In this document: in pieces, positions 1 to 34,841 of the stretch
Layout of the letters: each line of letters starts with the position of its first letter
Numbering within the stretch: position 1 is the stretch's first letter
DNA from: Dirofilaria immitis
Taxonomy: Eukaryota > Nematoda > Chromadorea > Rhabditida > Onchocercidae
DNA: 64,000 nucleotides
Assembly (NCBI GenBank): GCA_024305405.1
Contig: JAKNDB010000064.1
Location: 124,001 to 188,000, forward strand
Direction: 5' to 3'
Program-made: the position numbers and the translations under genes
Notes under the pieces: generated by a model
Told to the model about the DNA's origin: nothing
What the model saw: only the letters and a program-made list of their open reading frames with translations
Database searches by the model: none

Positions 1-1361
1 GATGAAGATTGAGGAAGGAATGATACGATAGAATACGATAAGTACAGTATGACAAAATGATATTTTTATCAAAATACTATTGTAACAAATATTTGAACAT
101 ATCACTAAAAACAAAGTATACGAAACTGAAATGTATAGAACACTGCGAGTAATGCCTAAGCAAAAAGTACTAGCAATGCAGCACTGCTATCATCATTAGA
201 TGATCGATCTTATCAAATCGAATCTGTCTGCCAAAGGTTTGACTCATTTCATTGTTACTTAGGCTTATAAACCGTGAACATCTCCTGGATTATCATCATT
301 CTCTTTATCAATAATAATTCAACATTGAATATATCATTTAGTTAATATACGCTCCACGGTGTATCATTAAAATCCAACAAATATTTATCAAACATATTGC
401 TACGGCTTTGTTTCGAACTTTTATCAAGCTCATACATTGGTACTGATTGGTCAGTTACAGATATAAATCTTTAACATCAGCAATAATATTGTTTGAATAT
501 CTTCAAGAAATATGCTGCATAATTACGGGCCGTTCAATCCCTTAATTATAATAATGGATTAGAGAGAAATGAAAAAAATAAAATGATCGCTTTCCATCCT
601 TATTTGATTAATTATAATGTAATTTGAAAAATTTTTCTATGTGTTAAGAAATAAGTCCTGAAGTAGAGAACCGTTGAATAAATACACTATAGTTAGAATG
701 ACCGGATCAATTCGGTAATACCGCATGAAACCAATCAATAGCAGAATTTTTGATAAGTAAGCAAACTGGATGATAAATCCAGTGTTCAAAACAAAGTGGA
801 ATTTCAAAAATTCTGATAATGAACTAATGTTAGACTCCTTAGCCAAAGAAGCTGGCAATAACAATATGAGACCAATGTCCAAATGACAATAAATCACTGA
901 TGACAAAGATAAATTCTCAATGAAAAATAGCTAATACCGAAAAGAGAGTAGGAATAACTGCATTTACTATTTGCTGCTGATGAATTGATATTTCTCATCC
1001 GAAAATTTTACTACATAAATAACGATCTATAAGAACATTGGAAAGGCAACAACTTATTGATGAGGCAGATAGATTGCATTTTATGCGGATATAAAATTTT
1101 TGTACAGTAAGAATAAAATAAGCAGATACAATGAAAGTGTAAATGGAAGTAAGTGAGATCAGATTTTGAAAAGCATTTTCGATTCCACAAAAATCAAGTA
1201 ATTATAATTTCATGAAAAACGATCCTATAAAATTTTACGGAAAAATTGTTAGTTTAAATAGCAGTGATAATAATTTTATAATTTACAAGCATGTTTGGAA
1301 GAGTAATTACAATGCGAATCATAATTACCAAAGGATAAGTCGGGTATGAGAGGCAAATACA
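1..1361. other. Downstream flank of the p400-like gene, no gene recognised
   Basis: AT-rich sequence past the stop codon of the minus-strand remodeller. It should hold that gene's 3' UTR and intergenic DNA. A minus-strand open frame at 637-906 would give a hydrophobic Leu/Ile/Phe-rich peptide, but that is what antisense AT-rich DNA gives by chance, and I see no splice-site or family support for it. A 20-nt string near 504-523 recurs near 54536-54555. Confidence 0.5.
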
Positions 1362-22583
<21,222 letters not shown>

Positions 22584-23794
22584 AATTGACTAGCAAATGT
22601 GAAATTAACAATTATAACGCATTTTTTACGTTTGTTTCCGCAACCCCCAAAATCCTGCAATAATTTTTTATATCATTATAAAACGATAAGCTTCTTTCTT
22701 TAATAGTGCAAAATTTCGAATAAAATATACGAAAGAAAGAATTATATCCAAGCGTCAACTTTCAACTTAATACCGTGACTTTTAGATAAACCTATTCAAA
22801 CGCCCGCCCCTCATTCATACACGTAACCGAACTTCCTCAAGCCCGTTTTGACCTGTGAGAAGAAACGGCCACAGCAATACCGTACTCTCCCAAGCACGAT
22901 GAGCAATCGAATGTTTTAGGAATCATACTATCTGATACAGCTGAAAATTCCTAATTTCATTGTGTTTATTGGTATGTTATTTTTGTATTTCAAACTTTGG
23001 ATTTTTTTGATATGCCACTATGAATTAGTCTTATATTATCATTACTTGACGTTTTCACGTTCGTATTAACGTAAATATAAAGGAAATACACGTGATGATG
23101 TATGAAAAAGAGAAGAAATATTTCGTATAATCAGCTTTTTATTGTTACACGCTTTAGCATAATTTACGGATGAGTATGAATTGTGATATTCACGGATGAT
23201 TGATTGATAAATGGATTAATGAATAGGTAGAATAAATAATTTGAAGCAAATAAACAAGTCAGTTTTATTGAAAAGTCATTCATTAGCTTAGTAGATAATA
23301 TCGGAATTATGTTTCAAATGTTCGATGATTAATCATATCTGATTTAGTTTGTTGAATGCTCAAACAATTCTGATATAATTACTAAATGATATGAATAAAT
23401 AGTAATAGGAACAAGAAAATAAAATATTATTAAGAGAAGAGGAAGATAAGATAAGATAAAATGGTAATAAGAACATCATGGAAAATAATAAAACATTGTT
23501 TAATCCTTCACATGAACAATGAAAATATTTTATGTAATTTATACTATGAAATAATAAAATTTTTAATATTTTGATAGTCTAAAAGAAGTTTCTATTGAAT
23601 TGGACGTATTGTATTTTCCTTCTGTTTTTCTTATTTGCATATATGAAATTTAGTTTTTGGAAGAAAAAAATTGAGTTTCTCTTTGCATTATTTCGTAAAT
23701 TCAGGATATAAAGAAAAAATTCTTTAAGATTCTTCAAGTATTTGAATTCATAAATAAGAGAGAGATGTAGGCTTATTTTTATTTTTGCAGAAAA
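22584..23794. promoter_or_regulatory. Shared 5' intergenic region of ssl-1 and the JAZF1-like gene
   Basis: 1.21 kb between two divergent start codons, so it must hold both promoters. A comparatively GC-rich patch at about 22795-22920 includes CGCCCGCCCC, which resembles a GC box, in otherwise AT-rich DNA. The right half is very AT-rich. A TTTTTGCAG acceptor-like site lies just before the JAZF1 start, so that mRNA may have a 5' UTR intron or be trans-spliced. No other gene is seen. Confidence 0.6.
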
Positions 23795-26700
23795 ATGGCG
23801 TTAGCGTTGTTAAATGTTAATATGTGCCAGTTCAGTGGTTGTGGACTTTATTTTGCAGATCTTCATGATTTGCTGCAACATATCGAGGAGACACATATCC
23901 GTAATTTAAATTATTTTATTTCTATATTTTATAATTTGGTTGAAATTAGAATGATTTTGCAGTATTATAAAAACTTGAAGTTATCATTTCTCTTCAGTCT
24001 GATATGGTTTTCTTTTCTGCTACAGTGAAGGAAACCAATAGAACAGTAAAGTCAGACATCTCGAATACCTCTAATACTGCTGAAAACTAGTATTGTAATA
24101 AATCTTAGCTTTGTAGTCGTTAGTTGGAGAGTAGGTAAGAGTGGCAAACTTTTAATTTCCAGTTTTATTCATCAATCAATTATTCTAAATAACAATTTCT
24201 TTGTATACTAAATAGTGTCGTAATATATTGAATGTTGTTCAAAAAAAAAAAAAAAACAATAATAATACGCCATTATTGATTCGCCATAAACAATAATGAA
24301 TGAATATGTATTAGATATTTAATTTATTGCTTTTGGATTTCAATCGCTATACTTGTTGCAGCTATAATTGAAGATGAAATAAGGAGGAAAGAAGAAAACT
24401 CTAAAAATTCTGCGTTAGAGGATGATCCTTCCAAAACTGCAGCATTAACTGCTGCTTTCCCATTGAGCGCCATTTGCAAGTAGGCTTTCTATTCAAATAT
24501 TCAAACGAAAATATTTTCTATTATAATTTTTTCTATACTAACCAAAAATTGAGTTTGATTCTGAACTTTTATGACTGAACAAAAATTGCTCTCTTTGTAG
24601 TATAATTTAAATAATTCAAAAAATAAATCGCTAATTTAGTGTGTTTGTTGAAAAGATGGGAAGAAATTGAGAGGACTTTCAGTATTTTCTTGGTAAATTC
24701 AGTTCTTTCTAATTTCAGTAATATCTTCAGGCTATTCTCAAAACTTCCTCCTCATAAAGCAATCCCGATCAATCCTGAACCCGTGAAGCTTGCAATCGGT
24801 CATTACAGGTTTGTAACCACAACTTTTAACTTCCATGGCATCTCCATTATTAGAAATATCACTCAAACTGCAATATTTTTCTACGAGAGTTATTTTAGAT
24901 CTCTTTATTTTGTTTTGCATTTTACTCTGAATCTGCCATCTCTCTCACTTGTGTTATCGACATGCCGAGAAATCGTGCTCTTTCATCATTCTTTTTTGCA
25001 TTTATACAGATAGTAACTACTTTTAGACCAGTTCCGTGGTTTTCCAGGAAAAAAACATTGGCGGCTACAGTTGCTGGTGCAAAAGTTTTGGGACAAGCTG
25101 GAGATAAGTCGCGTTTTGGTAGTTTTCTAAATTCTGCTTTATTATTTTGTCAGCTGGTATGCCATTTGTTATAGAGAGAATTTTGAGCCATGACGTTTGA
25201 AATTCGAAAAGTTTATTATTAAAGGCTTTTTACAAAACTAGAATTTTAAATTCTATTATGATGTGATTTGAACACTATTGACTGCTTTAGAATAAATTTA
25301 GCCAGAATTCATCGTCACTCCTTCTTTCCTTTTAAAGAATGAAAGCCTGAAATTGGAAGTGATCTTGTTTTTGAAGCTATCCCACAGTTTTTAGATCAAC
25401 ACGATGAGGAATCAAACGATTCATACAGAAACGAAGATTGTGATGATTATGAGCAAGGGTAAGATTGATCAATTCGTGTCATTTAATATAATTATATCTT
25501 CTAAATGAAATATCTTATGAAACATTTATGGAATTTGTAGTATTTTTATGGCAATTAATGTGATGCTTTTACGATTAATAAGATTGTAATCCGCAGAATT
25601 AATATTATAACTTTATTTAACTAATTTACTAAAATGCAAACGGATTTTGCTACTGTTGGAATTTCGCTTTTCTTCGAATTTCTTCACATATTCTTTATTT
25701 GAATGCTTTAATTTTGCGTTATTATACATTATTCTAAATATATAGGACCGATGAAAGACGACACAAATGTCCAGTTGAAGGGTGCAATAAACGATATAAA
25801 AATCTGCAAGGAGCACGTTATCATGCGCGTCAAGTACATGGTTACACTGAAGATAATAGCGCAAACAATGCCATATCGTTTGACTTGACTGCAGTGGTTC
25901 CGGGGCAAGTTGCGCCACTGATACAGTCTGGTGCACCCAGTAAATATGCAAAGTTTGTTATATTTTGAGAAAAAATATCTTTCCTCTCATGTTAGAAAAG
26001 TTGGGGAAAAGGAAGTCTACTTTTCATTTTCCAAAAAAATTTTTGTATTATTTAAATTTGGCCCAGATTAGACTAAATCTTAAACTTGAACTTGCATTAA
26101 GCTTATCCTCAAACTAAGTTTTCATTAAACTGATTTTAATAGAATTAATTTTAAAACTTTCATTATTTGCAGTTTACGTCCCTACAAATGCAGTCAGTGT
26201 TCAAAGCGTTATAAAACTATTGTTGGACTCAATAACCATGTGCAACAATCACATCAACGTATTAATAATGGTATATTGCTCTTTCGCCGAATCCATGAGT
26301 TCAACTGCTCAGGTAAATAGCAGAAATGAATATGTTGAAGTTTCAGCTGGAAATCCTGCTTTGTCAACAAATTTAATACCAGTTTCGCCCTCAGCCGTTT
26401 CTGTCTCGACAACACATAACACCGTTCCGTCATCGACTACTTCCATTCATGTGTGTGTTCGAATTTTTGTATTTTCTTATAAAGCTACACATTCATGGTT
26501 TAGAATAATAATGCGGTCATATCAAATCAATCCGCACTACTTTGCATTTTTCCAGCCAAAATATTTCTAGTCTAGTTCCAGATGAATGAATTTGACATCC
26601 TATACATAACACAAATGGAAACGTTGGGAGAGTTAAGACACGTAGCATAAAAATCAAATTAGCTCCAGTTCAAATATTTCCTATGTGAAACTTATGAAAA

Positions 26701-27328
26701 ATTGATTAGTTACAGGTAACAGCAGAAGGTGATGAACACATAGCAGCATCGCCAAGTTATTTGACATCGACAAATATTCAGAATACTACGCAAGTTCGAA
26801 TTAACACACAGTCCTTGCCGCCTCTTCCACCAGCTGCCGGACATCATTACCAACAACAAGTACGATTGTGTTACCTAATTAGAACCATCATTAGTTTTTT
26901 TAGCTTGGGTTAAATCCAAGTCCTGATTAGACATTTCAGCCTAGTAGTGTAACAAAACTTGTATCGACAGCTAGTGGTATGGTCACAAGGAACATGAATG
27001 CTCTGTCCTCATATGGCCCACAAACAAGTGATTCGCTAGCTTCAGTCATTTCTCGACCGGATGCATTGCAGGTTATTAGTCTTTGCTTAGATGGATTGAA
27101 GAATAAATAAAGCTGAAAAAGCAAGAGAAAATTCTGTCACGACATTTCTGATCTATCATTAGAGATTTGTTTGATTCAGAGGTTCTATTTCATCGTAATG
27201 TTTTCATTTCGTCGCATTCTTTTGTCTAGGTAAAAATTTTGTCCTGATTATACAAATTTAAATTTTTTTGAAAAAAATTTGAAAATTTACATTTTCAGAA
27301 GCCAAATCAAACTGTATGCAGCAAATAG
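23795..27328 (+). CDS. JAZF1: JAZF1-type C2H2 zinc-finger protein
   Basis: Nuclear zinc-finger protein of the JAZF1 family; mammalian JAZF1 is a reported subunit of TIP60/p400 (NuA4). The first exon (23795-23898) encodes an atypical finger with C-x5-C spacing (CQFSGCGLYF) and H-x5-H, the JAZF1 N-terminal signature. After a linker with an acidic stretch (about 25380-25458), exon 25745-25966 carries CPVEGCNKRY with H-x4-H, and exon 26174-26269 carries CSQCSKRY with H-x4-H. This reproduces the one-finger, linker, two-finger layout of JAZF1. The Ser/Thr/Pro-rich tail comes from exons near 26345-26449, 26717-26860, 26939-27072 and 27299-27328 (TAG), longer than in human JAZF1. The junctions after the third and fourth exons (24812 or 24807; 25130-25340) are uncertain. 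The gene is divergent from the p400 homologue and convergent with XPB. Confidence 0.87.
24240..24257. repeat. Poly(A) tract in a JAZF1-gene intron
   Basis: Homopolymer A run of about 17 bp within the first intron of the JAZF1-like gene. It is a likely length-error site in this assembly. Confidence 0.9.
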
Positions 27329-27455
27329 GAAATGCGGTGTCTCATGCAATAGAAATTCTTTATTGTTAATCCTCCAGCAACATAACATCATATGACTGAT
27401 TTCCTGGAAGTCGAATATTTATAAAATTATTTCGTACATACTAATAATAATAAAA
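27329..27455. terminator. Interlocked 3' ends of the JAZF1-like gene and XPB
   Basis: Only 127 bp separate the two convergent stop codons. A plus-strand AATAAA at 27449-27454 suits the JAZF1 transcript, and a minus-strand AATAAA (TTTATT at 27359-27364) suits XPB. If both are used, each mRNA reaches into or next to the other's last exon and the 3' UTRs overlap as antisense. Confidence 0.6.
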
Positions 27456-30400
27456 TTATTTCAAAGCTCGAAATCTTCGGAATAATGGGTGTCGGTCTTC
27501 ATCTTTGACAGTTCTTGTTTTCTGCGTATAGGAAATGGAGTTGCTTCCAGAGAATGATGAAAATGAGCCTTCTTTTCGCATTGTCTAGAAAATAAATAAA
27601 TTATTATTTGCACAGATGATAAAAAATAGAAGTAACAGTAGATGACACACGGAGCAATAGACTATACGGCTTTGGGTTTGTGATTAAATCTTAATACTAA
27701 AAATCTCAAAAGAGTCTTGTGAATCATTCACAAAAAAATTAGTAAAAAGTTGATTCCTTCCAAATTAGACTCGAATATTCATATCTTATATGAAAGTGAA
27801 TATACGTATTTGCATAAAGGCATATATAAAATTGAGAAAATTTTTTTAAATATTTACAAAACAATTCGGGATTCAAGCAAATCGAAAATTGACTTACTTT
27901 TGTTTCTCTGGAACCGTCTACACTTTCTTCCTTAATATCTTCTTCTTCAGCATCTGCATCCGAAGCAGCCAGTACCTGTTGCAGCAACTGGAGTTGAGAT
28001 TCTTTGGTAGCCAATTTGAGGGCTTCTTTTTCCATCCCCGGTAATCGATTTACAACCTACTTATTAAAAAAATTTATTGAAAAAAGTTCAAAATTGAGAA
28101 GTAATTAATGAAATGATTTTCAGTTTTTTCTTGGATTAGAAATAATTCGAAACAGTCTTAACTTGATTATAATAAAGCACAAACCTTATAAGCATAGCCC
28201 TGATTCACTAAGAAGCGCTGTCGTTTGCGTGAATAACTCATTTCAACAGTGTCCTAGAAAAGGTTATCGTGGAATAAATTCAAACAATATGGACTAAAAG
28301 GTTATAAAATCAGAATTGGAACTCAAATAAATCAAACGGGACTGAAAGTGTTACCTGCGAAACCAATGAATAAAAGAATGCATTGAATCCATCGCCTGAA
28401 TTTTTTTGGCTCGCAATATGCGTCCCAACCGTTGTGCTTCTTGCCTTCTAGAACCACCTTGCGCTGATATCTGTATCAGAACATTTGCTTCTGGTAGGTC
28501 AAAAGATGTGTCTGCAACCTGTAAAAACGCAAAATCAGAAAAATGAAACATGTTCTCAAGAACGATTGTCGAGATTATCATTCCTCTTGATTATTGTTTC
28601 GTGCGAGACAGCATTTTTATTTAATTCATGCTAACACAGTCGCTGAACACTATCGAGTAGAATAATATTAAGGAATAATTATTTGGTCTATTATTTCACT
28701 CACTGATTTCTCGTTACCTCCGACTGTGAAACTAGTAGATTTCTCAACATGAATTTTATTCGTAATTGCAGTGCTATAAGCAAACCTTTGATACAAAAAT
28801 TGTGTTCACTTTCGGATTATATTGGAAATTTTGTAAGATTTTCATCCGTTCATTCTGTCCCGTTTCACCATATAAAAATGGTTTATCCATTTCTATAGCA
28901 TATTTCTTCAATGCGAATACGTTGTCGGAAAAGACGATAATCTGAATTTTGAATTAAATTACTTCCAATAAAACCACATTAATTAATCTATTCAGAACAA
29001 ACGATTCAGATTAATAAGGCGAAGTAGCACATTCAGCGTTCGATAATTCTGCCGTAAAAAAATTCTGAAAAAGAATTTCCGTGATTCTGAAACTGTTATA
29101 CTATCATGTGATTTTATGTTATCCGCGGCAATTGTCCGATACTTAAACTGAGCATTCCCTTCTTGTTGTTCATTTTTGGCGGTATATCGCTGGGACATGG
29201 CTCTATTTATTCTAGTCGTTGATCTTCAGACAGAAATACATGATATTTTTCGACAAAATTGAATTCAAGAGATAAAATTGAAGTGAAGATAGAACAAAAT
29301 GTATCACAAGTTTTTCTTCTAGCGTTTTTTCTAGTATCATTTTTTTAAGTAACTTACATTAAAAATGCTATACTAGTTTTACTTTTACGATTCAAAAAGA
29401 AAACAAAAATACTTTCTTGCCTTATCATTGCGCCGTTCATGATATTTGATAAGAAACTGACATATGCGAAATTTATTGGGATTCATTACAGCTAATAAAA
29501 GACGACGGCCAATTTGAGCCCGCAAATAGTAAGCGTAAAATTCGGCACTCATAGGACACCAAACCTGAATACAATCAATAAGCATATCATGTTAGCGATT
29601 AGCATATCATGAGTTTTATGTAAATAACTTAACGAATGGCCTTGTTCGTTATAATATTATTTTTTTTAAAAAAAGAGCTACCTCAGCACACTGCACTTTT
29701 GCAATTTGTCCTGCTTTTTCAAGTTCCATCCAATTTGCTTCATATATTTTTGGACCAATTAAGAAATTTAAATCCGTGATTTTATCATCTTCACGCACCA
29801 ATGTAGCCGTTAGTCCTAACTTACAATGTGCTCGAACAATTGTTAGTACTCGCCGAAACATTTTAGCCGGTATTGTATGTACTTCTGAAATCACTGTAAT
29901 TACAATTCATTCATAGACCTCAGAAAAAAACAAAAACAAAATCCAAACCTTTATCAAAGCATGAAACATTTATAATTTATATATTCGAAATCAAAAAAAA
30001 AACATATACCATCAAGCAAAACAAGTCCCCATTCACGACTTTCAATATATTTCATAGCTTCTTCGGCCACATACGTTCGTTTTCCAGTATATGCAACCAT
30101 GGAATAAGTACTTATGCATACAATTGGCTTATTAGCGTTTGGACCAGATGGTACCGGATCACGTGCCTCACGCGTAAAGCGAATCAATTGATCATCTCGA
30201 ATTGTCGACCAGAGCTAAAATTTACGAGGAGGGATTCATTTCAAAATTCTATCAAAAGATTTTTTCAATTCAAAAGTTTTGCTCAGAACGTAGAAAGATC
30301 TTATCTGACAATATTATAGAAATAATTTCAATGGAAGATTAAAAACGATAAGAAAATTTACAGCTTGACAAGAATAAAAAACTGCTAATTAAAAAAGCTA

Positions 30401-33068
30401 CTTTAAATTGTCCACGCCATTGCTCCACTGACACGTTTGATGTTGCTAACACCAAACACCGTTTATTGACTGTTGTTGCTGCAGTGACGCCTACCAATGT
30501 TTTACCAGCACCGCAAGGTAGGACAATAACACCGGAACGAGCACGGCTATTACCGAACATTTTCCGTAAACTCTTTTCCTGATAAGGTCTATAAACGCGA
30601 CACATTTCGATTTGCCATACATAAAACTTTTCATTAAAATCTAAACTAAAATATAATTGTACCTTAGATTAGTGGATGACTTCAGATCGATTCCAAGATT
30701 TTCATTGAAAGTATCGTTGCGAAAATCATATTCCGCTAACAGTGGATATTCCAATTCGATGCAACGTTTCTGCACAATTTCAATCGATTCCTGCTTGATC
30801 TTTAAAAAAATTCCTTTGAAAGGATTCTTTTTTGTAAAGCAAATCATATATCTATCTTACATAATTTAGACCAAAAACCTGTTAACATTCCTTTCTATTC
30901 GACTTACCTCAAAAGTTAGTAGTTGTAGGTTTTTGATGGCTTCTTCATCCTCGTCTTCATCATCGCCATCTAATTTACCATAATATGAATCAATATCCTC
31001 AGGTACATCATTCGATTTTTGCATTTTTTCTTTGGTTTCTTGTTGCTGCTGTTGAGTTCCCGGAATTTGTATTTTCTCCATGTTTATATCCTAAACAACA
31101 ATAAAAGTTGTGCCAAATTTTAGAGCAATTAGAAATAACAATTCACAATACCAACAAAAATTCGGTAAGGATGACGAACAATTTGTTTAAAAAATATTGA
31201 TGGAAAAATATCAATATGAATTTACTTATGCTTTTCTAATACTATTCGTTTGCTAATTTATATATTTACAGTTTTATATCAAAAAAATCTGGACTTATAT
31301 TTAGCGTATTTCATTTTATCATCTTATCTAAAATTTTGATCTTAAAAACTTTCGAAAACGCAATATTCCCATGCTTTGAATATTTCGGGAGTTTTATTAA
31401 TGAACTCTGCAAATTCAGTATTTCCATACTACGAGTAATTTGCAAGTTACTTATTACTAGACGAAAGCCTAATTCAATTAAAAGCGTTGTGTTACGACTT
31501 ACTGTTTGTGGTACTTCGATCGCTGGCTTGTCTTCTACAAGGCACTGCTGGATTATTTTATCCTTTAGCAGAGTTTGTATAACGTCAGAATGGCGCGATT
31601 CAATGAAATAACGATTGTATTTCAGTACTAACTTTACTTTTCCATAGCTAACAGTACACATCTATAAAGAATATCATCTAGTAAGAAATTCTTATAACGT
31701 CTCTCCTGTGCAGTTGCATCTCTTAAATTAGTCTGAACAAATGTCCATCATTCAATTCCTAAATAGAGCTTACACTTTCGCCAGCAGTGTTCATTCCTTA
31801 TTTTTTTGTTCACATAATACCAATTTTTTAAGTTGAACTTATCCTATCGAAAGGACATTTTTAGTTTCCTCTTTAGTTAAATAAAATTAAAAGAAAATAA
31901 GTGACGTATACCTCCATGAATATAGTTCAATTCAGCAGCGAAATTTACTAAATATTCAAGGAAATCTTCATTTCTTACCTTGATAAATTCAACAATCCCC
32001 TTTGGTAAAGAAGATTTCGATAATCGCTCCAGATATTCAATAATATCATTTGTTTGCAAACCAATTGATACAGCGGCGTATAATGAATACGCCGTAAGTT
32101 GATATTCGTGAATAAACTCAGGTCTACATACCGGCTAAATGACGATATTAAAATCTGATTCAAAGTTAAACCTGAAGAAAAGTTATGGAATATACTTTAC
32201 AGAACATCCGCTTAAACATGATATCGAGTATTTCAACTTTCCGAAAGAAGCTCATTTCTTAAAAAAAAAAAAAGTCCAACTTATTTCATATTCATTTCTA
32301 TTTAAGCTAGTAACTTGCAAACTCAGCTGCAATATTATTACTCTTCGCTTAGCATCCTATGTTTTCCATCGTTTTATCAGGTTTGAAATTTAAATTTTGA
32401 AATTTAGAGGACAAAATCTAGGCCATTAGAGAAAGAATAACTGGTGAAGAATTATCCATAATACTGAAAATAACCTCAGAAATGGCAATTAAGAAATCAT
32501 GGGCATGCTTATACACAGGACTGAATGATTCCAGAAAAATGTGTCCATCAGGAGCAACCCAAAGAGGACGTGATGCATGGTCAGGCTTCAGTTTCATTTC
32601 ATGTCGATAATCCTTTGCTCCGAAATCATCAGTACGAACAGTCATAATTTGTCCTTCCAAATTCTGACTAGCTGCTTTTGGTACTGAAATAAAAAATAAG
32701 TGAAAGCTTTTACGTAAACAGGAAACAATGAATACTACAAAATTTTCAATGAAGTAATTTAAAACTAGTTACTAATGTACTGTTACATAACAACTAAGAA
32801 ATAGAGTAAATATACTAAGTGATATAAAAATATTGGTCTAAACACAATACTGATTGATCTCTGATCCATATTTAAAACGTAGTGTTGGAATTTCGAAGTA
32901 AGCCCAATAAAAAAATCTCCAAAAGAAAAAATTAACCTGCCGCATCCTTATCGCTCGAACTACTTTTTCACCTAAATTGCTGGATTGAGAATTTTCATCA
33001 GCATTGAAATCAGCATTGTACTGCTCCCAGCGACCACGTTTACGCCTATCACTTTTACCAGGTGCCAT
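27456..33068 (-). CDS. xpb-1: TFIIH helicase/translocase XPB (ERCC3)
   Basis: 3'-5' DNA translocase of TFIIH that opens DNA at promoters and in nucleotide excision repair. About 13 exons give close to 800 residues, near the family norm. In order: a basic N-terminus ([14 protein letters not shown], 33068-32938); the N-terminal XPB domain (32683-31500); an acidic linker with five Gln (31092-30905); Walker A CGAGKT (about 30515); the DEVH box, built across the intron at 30012/29878 with the TTTCAG acceptor; the RED motif in TLVREDDKI (about 29790); helicase motif [15 protein letters not shown] (about 28420); and the C-terminus [11 protein letters not shown] before TAA at 27456. The intron after RRNDK (donor at 29421) starts with GC, not GT. 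Seven T at 28401-28407 (A on the coding strand) should be eight to continue into the conserved [11 protein letters not shown]; otherwise the frame is lost. Confidence 0.96.
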
Positions 33069-33661
33069 TTTTTCCGTCTTACGTTAAGTATCTGCTCATA
33101 AATCAGATTTAATAGTACCTGCAAAATCCACTGTATATAATATACCCAATAATGAAAACAGAACTGCTCTTCCGATATATAAATTTATTACGAAAATGTT
33201 ATCCACTTTAAAACAGATATAATATCAAACTTCAAGCTATAAAGAGCAAATCGCATATTTAGATCGCAGGCAAATTAAGTTTGATTAAAATATCAAAGGA
33301 AACTCAATCCACGTTACAAACGCAACATCATGAATATTCATATCACTTATTTTGCATTTACTAATTTTATTCATATTATCAGATTACATGAATATTATTA
33401 TGAAAAAACCTTAGAACTACTTAATTATGTACATATAACGAGTAATAAAAAAACAATAATAAATAATAGCAAAAGATTTTTGAATATAAAATGAAATGTT
33501 CAAAAATATTTGAATGATTCAAAACCCGCATTGAAATAATGAATACAAATGAATAAAAAATTGTTAGGTCTAACATCTAGTCGTTGAAAAACTTAAATTA
33601 AGATATAAGTATTGCAATATTGGAAAAGAAAGTTATGAGTAAACAAAATAATAAATGATAG
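33069..33661. other. Gap between GTPBP10-like and XPB genes
   Basis: 593 bp between two minus-strand genes. It should hold the GTPase 3' UTR and the XPB promoter or, if the two are co-transcribed, an intercistronic region. No strong TTTCAG trans-splice acceptor is seen right before the XPB ATG (the nearest candidate is GAGCAG about 25 nt upstream). No coding sequence is recognised. Confidence 0.5.
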
Positions 33662-34841
33662 TTAAGCAAGTACGGTTTTCTTAACAGAATCGAAGTCTGG
33701 TACTAACAGAGGATTTATTCGTCTGTAAAGGAATTTCAGCTCTTTTTCAAATTGCCCAAACGACGATGCTTTGCAGAAATTGGTATTATTGCTTTTATTG
33801 ATAATGGCTGCGTAGGTCGCATTTCTTCTGATAGCATTTCTGACCAATTTTTCTTTTCTAGGATTGAAACCAATTCTTTGGCTTTTTGCTCACCATTAGG
33901 CAAATCAATTTTATTTATAGTAATGATAGTCGGCTTCGCCACCAAAGCTGGATCATACTTTTCTAACTCTATATTTAACAGCGCAATAGTTTCCAGAGCA
34001 CTACGATATGGATTGCTTAAAGACAAGTCAAGTTTGAAGCCCATAACATCAATAACGATCAGCAATATATCGCTGAATTCTAGGTGCTTCAAGAATTCTC
34101 GACCTCTCCCACGATTCAGTGATGCTCCCTCAATCAATCCTGGAAGATCAGCGATTGATAAACTAAACGAAGTGTCATCATCGTCAATGGATTCTGACTC
34201 CGATTCAAATTGATTAATATAGCCAATCTGAGGTTTCACTGTTGTAAACGGATAACTGGCTATTTTGATGTTTTTTCCTGGTACCAATGCCTTCATAATC
34301 GTCGATTTTCCTGCATTTGGAAAACCAACCAGACCGATATTTGGATGAAGCTTAAGGTGAAGATCAACGAAAAACCGTTCACCTGCTGTTGCTTGAAAAC
34401 AATTTTCGATACAACCTCCAAGACCACCTCGTGCTATTACGTAATTGAAAAACGGCCGTGAACAACGTGCTATCAACAATTTAGTTTCCGCGTTTATCAC
34501 GTCGACACCTACTGGGACTTTCAGAATTTTTGGCTTTCCACTGACGCCGATAAGTGAAGTATGTGATGAATTCGCACCATTCTGAGCTTGTACTTTCAAT
34601 ATACCATGTTTAGCATTCTTCAGCATCGCTTCAAAAGTCATCTTCGAATGTCCAACCATGATCACATCGCCACCATTTCCTCCAGTACCATTAAATCGTT
34701 GCAGTCCTTGTCCTCCGTTACCTGCACGTACAAAAGTCGTAAACGATCCCGATTGACAACACCTTCGCTAGAAATTGTAGAAACATACAAATTTTGTTGC
34801 AATCTGATCATATTGACCACTGGTCGCCATACGTATTTCAT
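33662..34841 (-). CDS. gtpbp10: Obg-family GTPase, GTPBP10-like (mitochondrial ribosome assembly)
   Basis: Obg GTPase. Animal GTPBP10 works in mitochondrial large-subunit assembly, and the Arg-containing N-terminus (MKYVWRPVVNMIRL) suits a mitochondrial presequence. The Obg fold (about residues 35-120) is rich in Gly, with FVRAGNGGQG and GTGGNGGD. The G domain has G1 GFPNAGKS (about 34310), switch I YPFTTVKPQIG, G3 DLPGLIEG (about 34145), G4 INKID (about 33910) and G5 PISAK. It is a single exon of about 393 residues, matching human GTPBP10 (387). Two one-base losses break the frame: GGG at 34748-34750 (read as CCC on plus), just before the Obg fold, and GGG at 33755-33757, after PISAK. As written, the protein would start inside the Obg domain and end early. 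Read with them, the tail runs to TAA at 33662. Confidence 0.91.

Noticed and set aside
637..906. Minus-strand 89-residue hydrophobic open frame
   Set aside because: No family features, splice sites or start context; Leu/Phe/Ile-rich output is expected from antisense AT-rich DNA.
24807..25013. Apparent frameshift at the third intron of the JAZF1-like gene
   Set aside because: Using the slightly later donor GTAACC restores the frame without any indel, so it was not counted as a homopolymer loss.
26270..26344. Frame change inside the JAZF1 zinc-finger exon read-through
   Set aside because: A 75-bp intron ending in TTTCAG explains it.
29879..29893. Loss of the XPB DEVH box if the first TTACAG acceptor is used
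   Set aside because: The TTTCAG acceptor a few bases downstream rebuilds DEVH exactly, so the helicase motif is intact.
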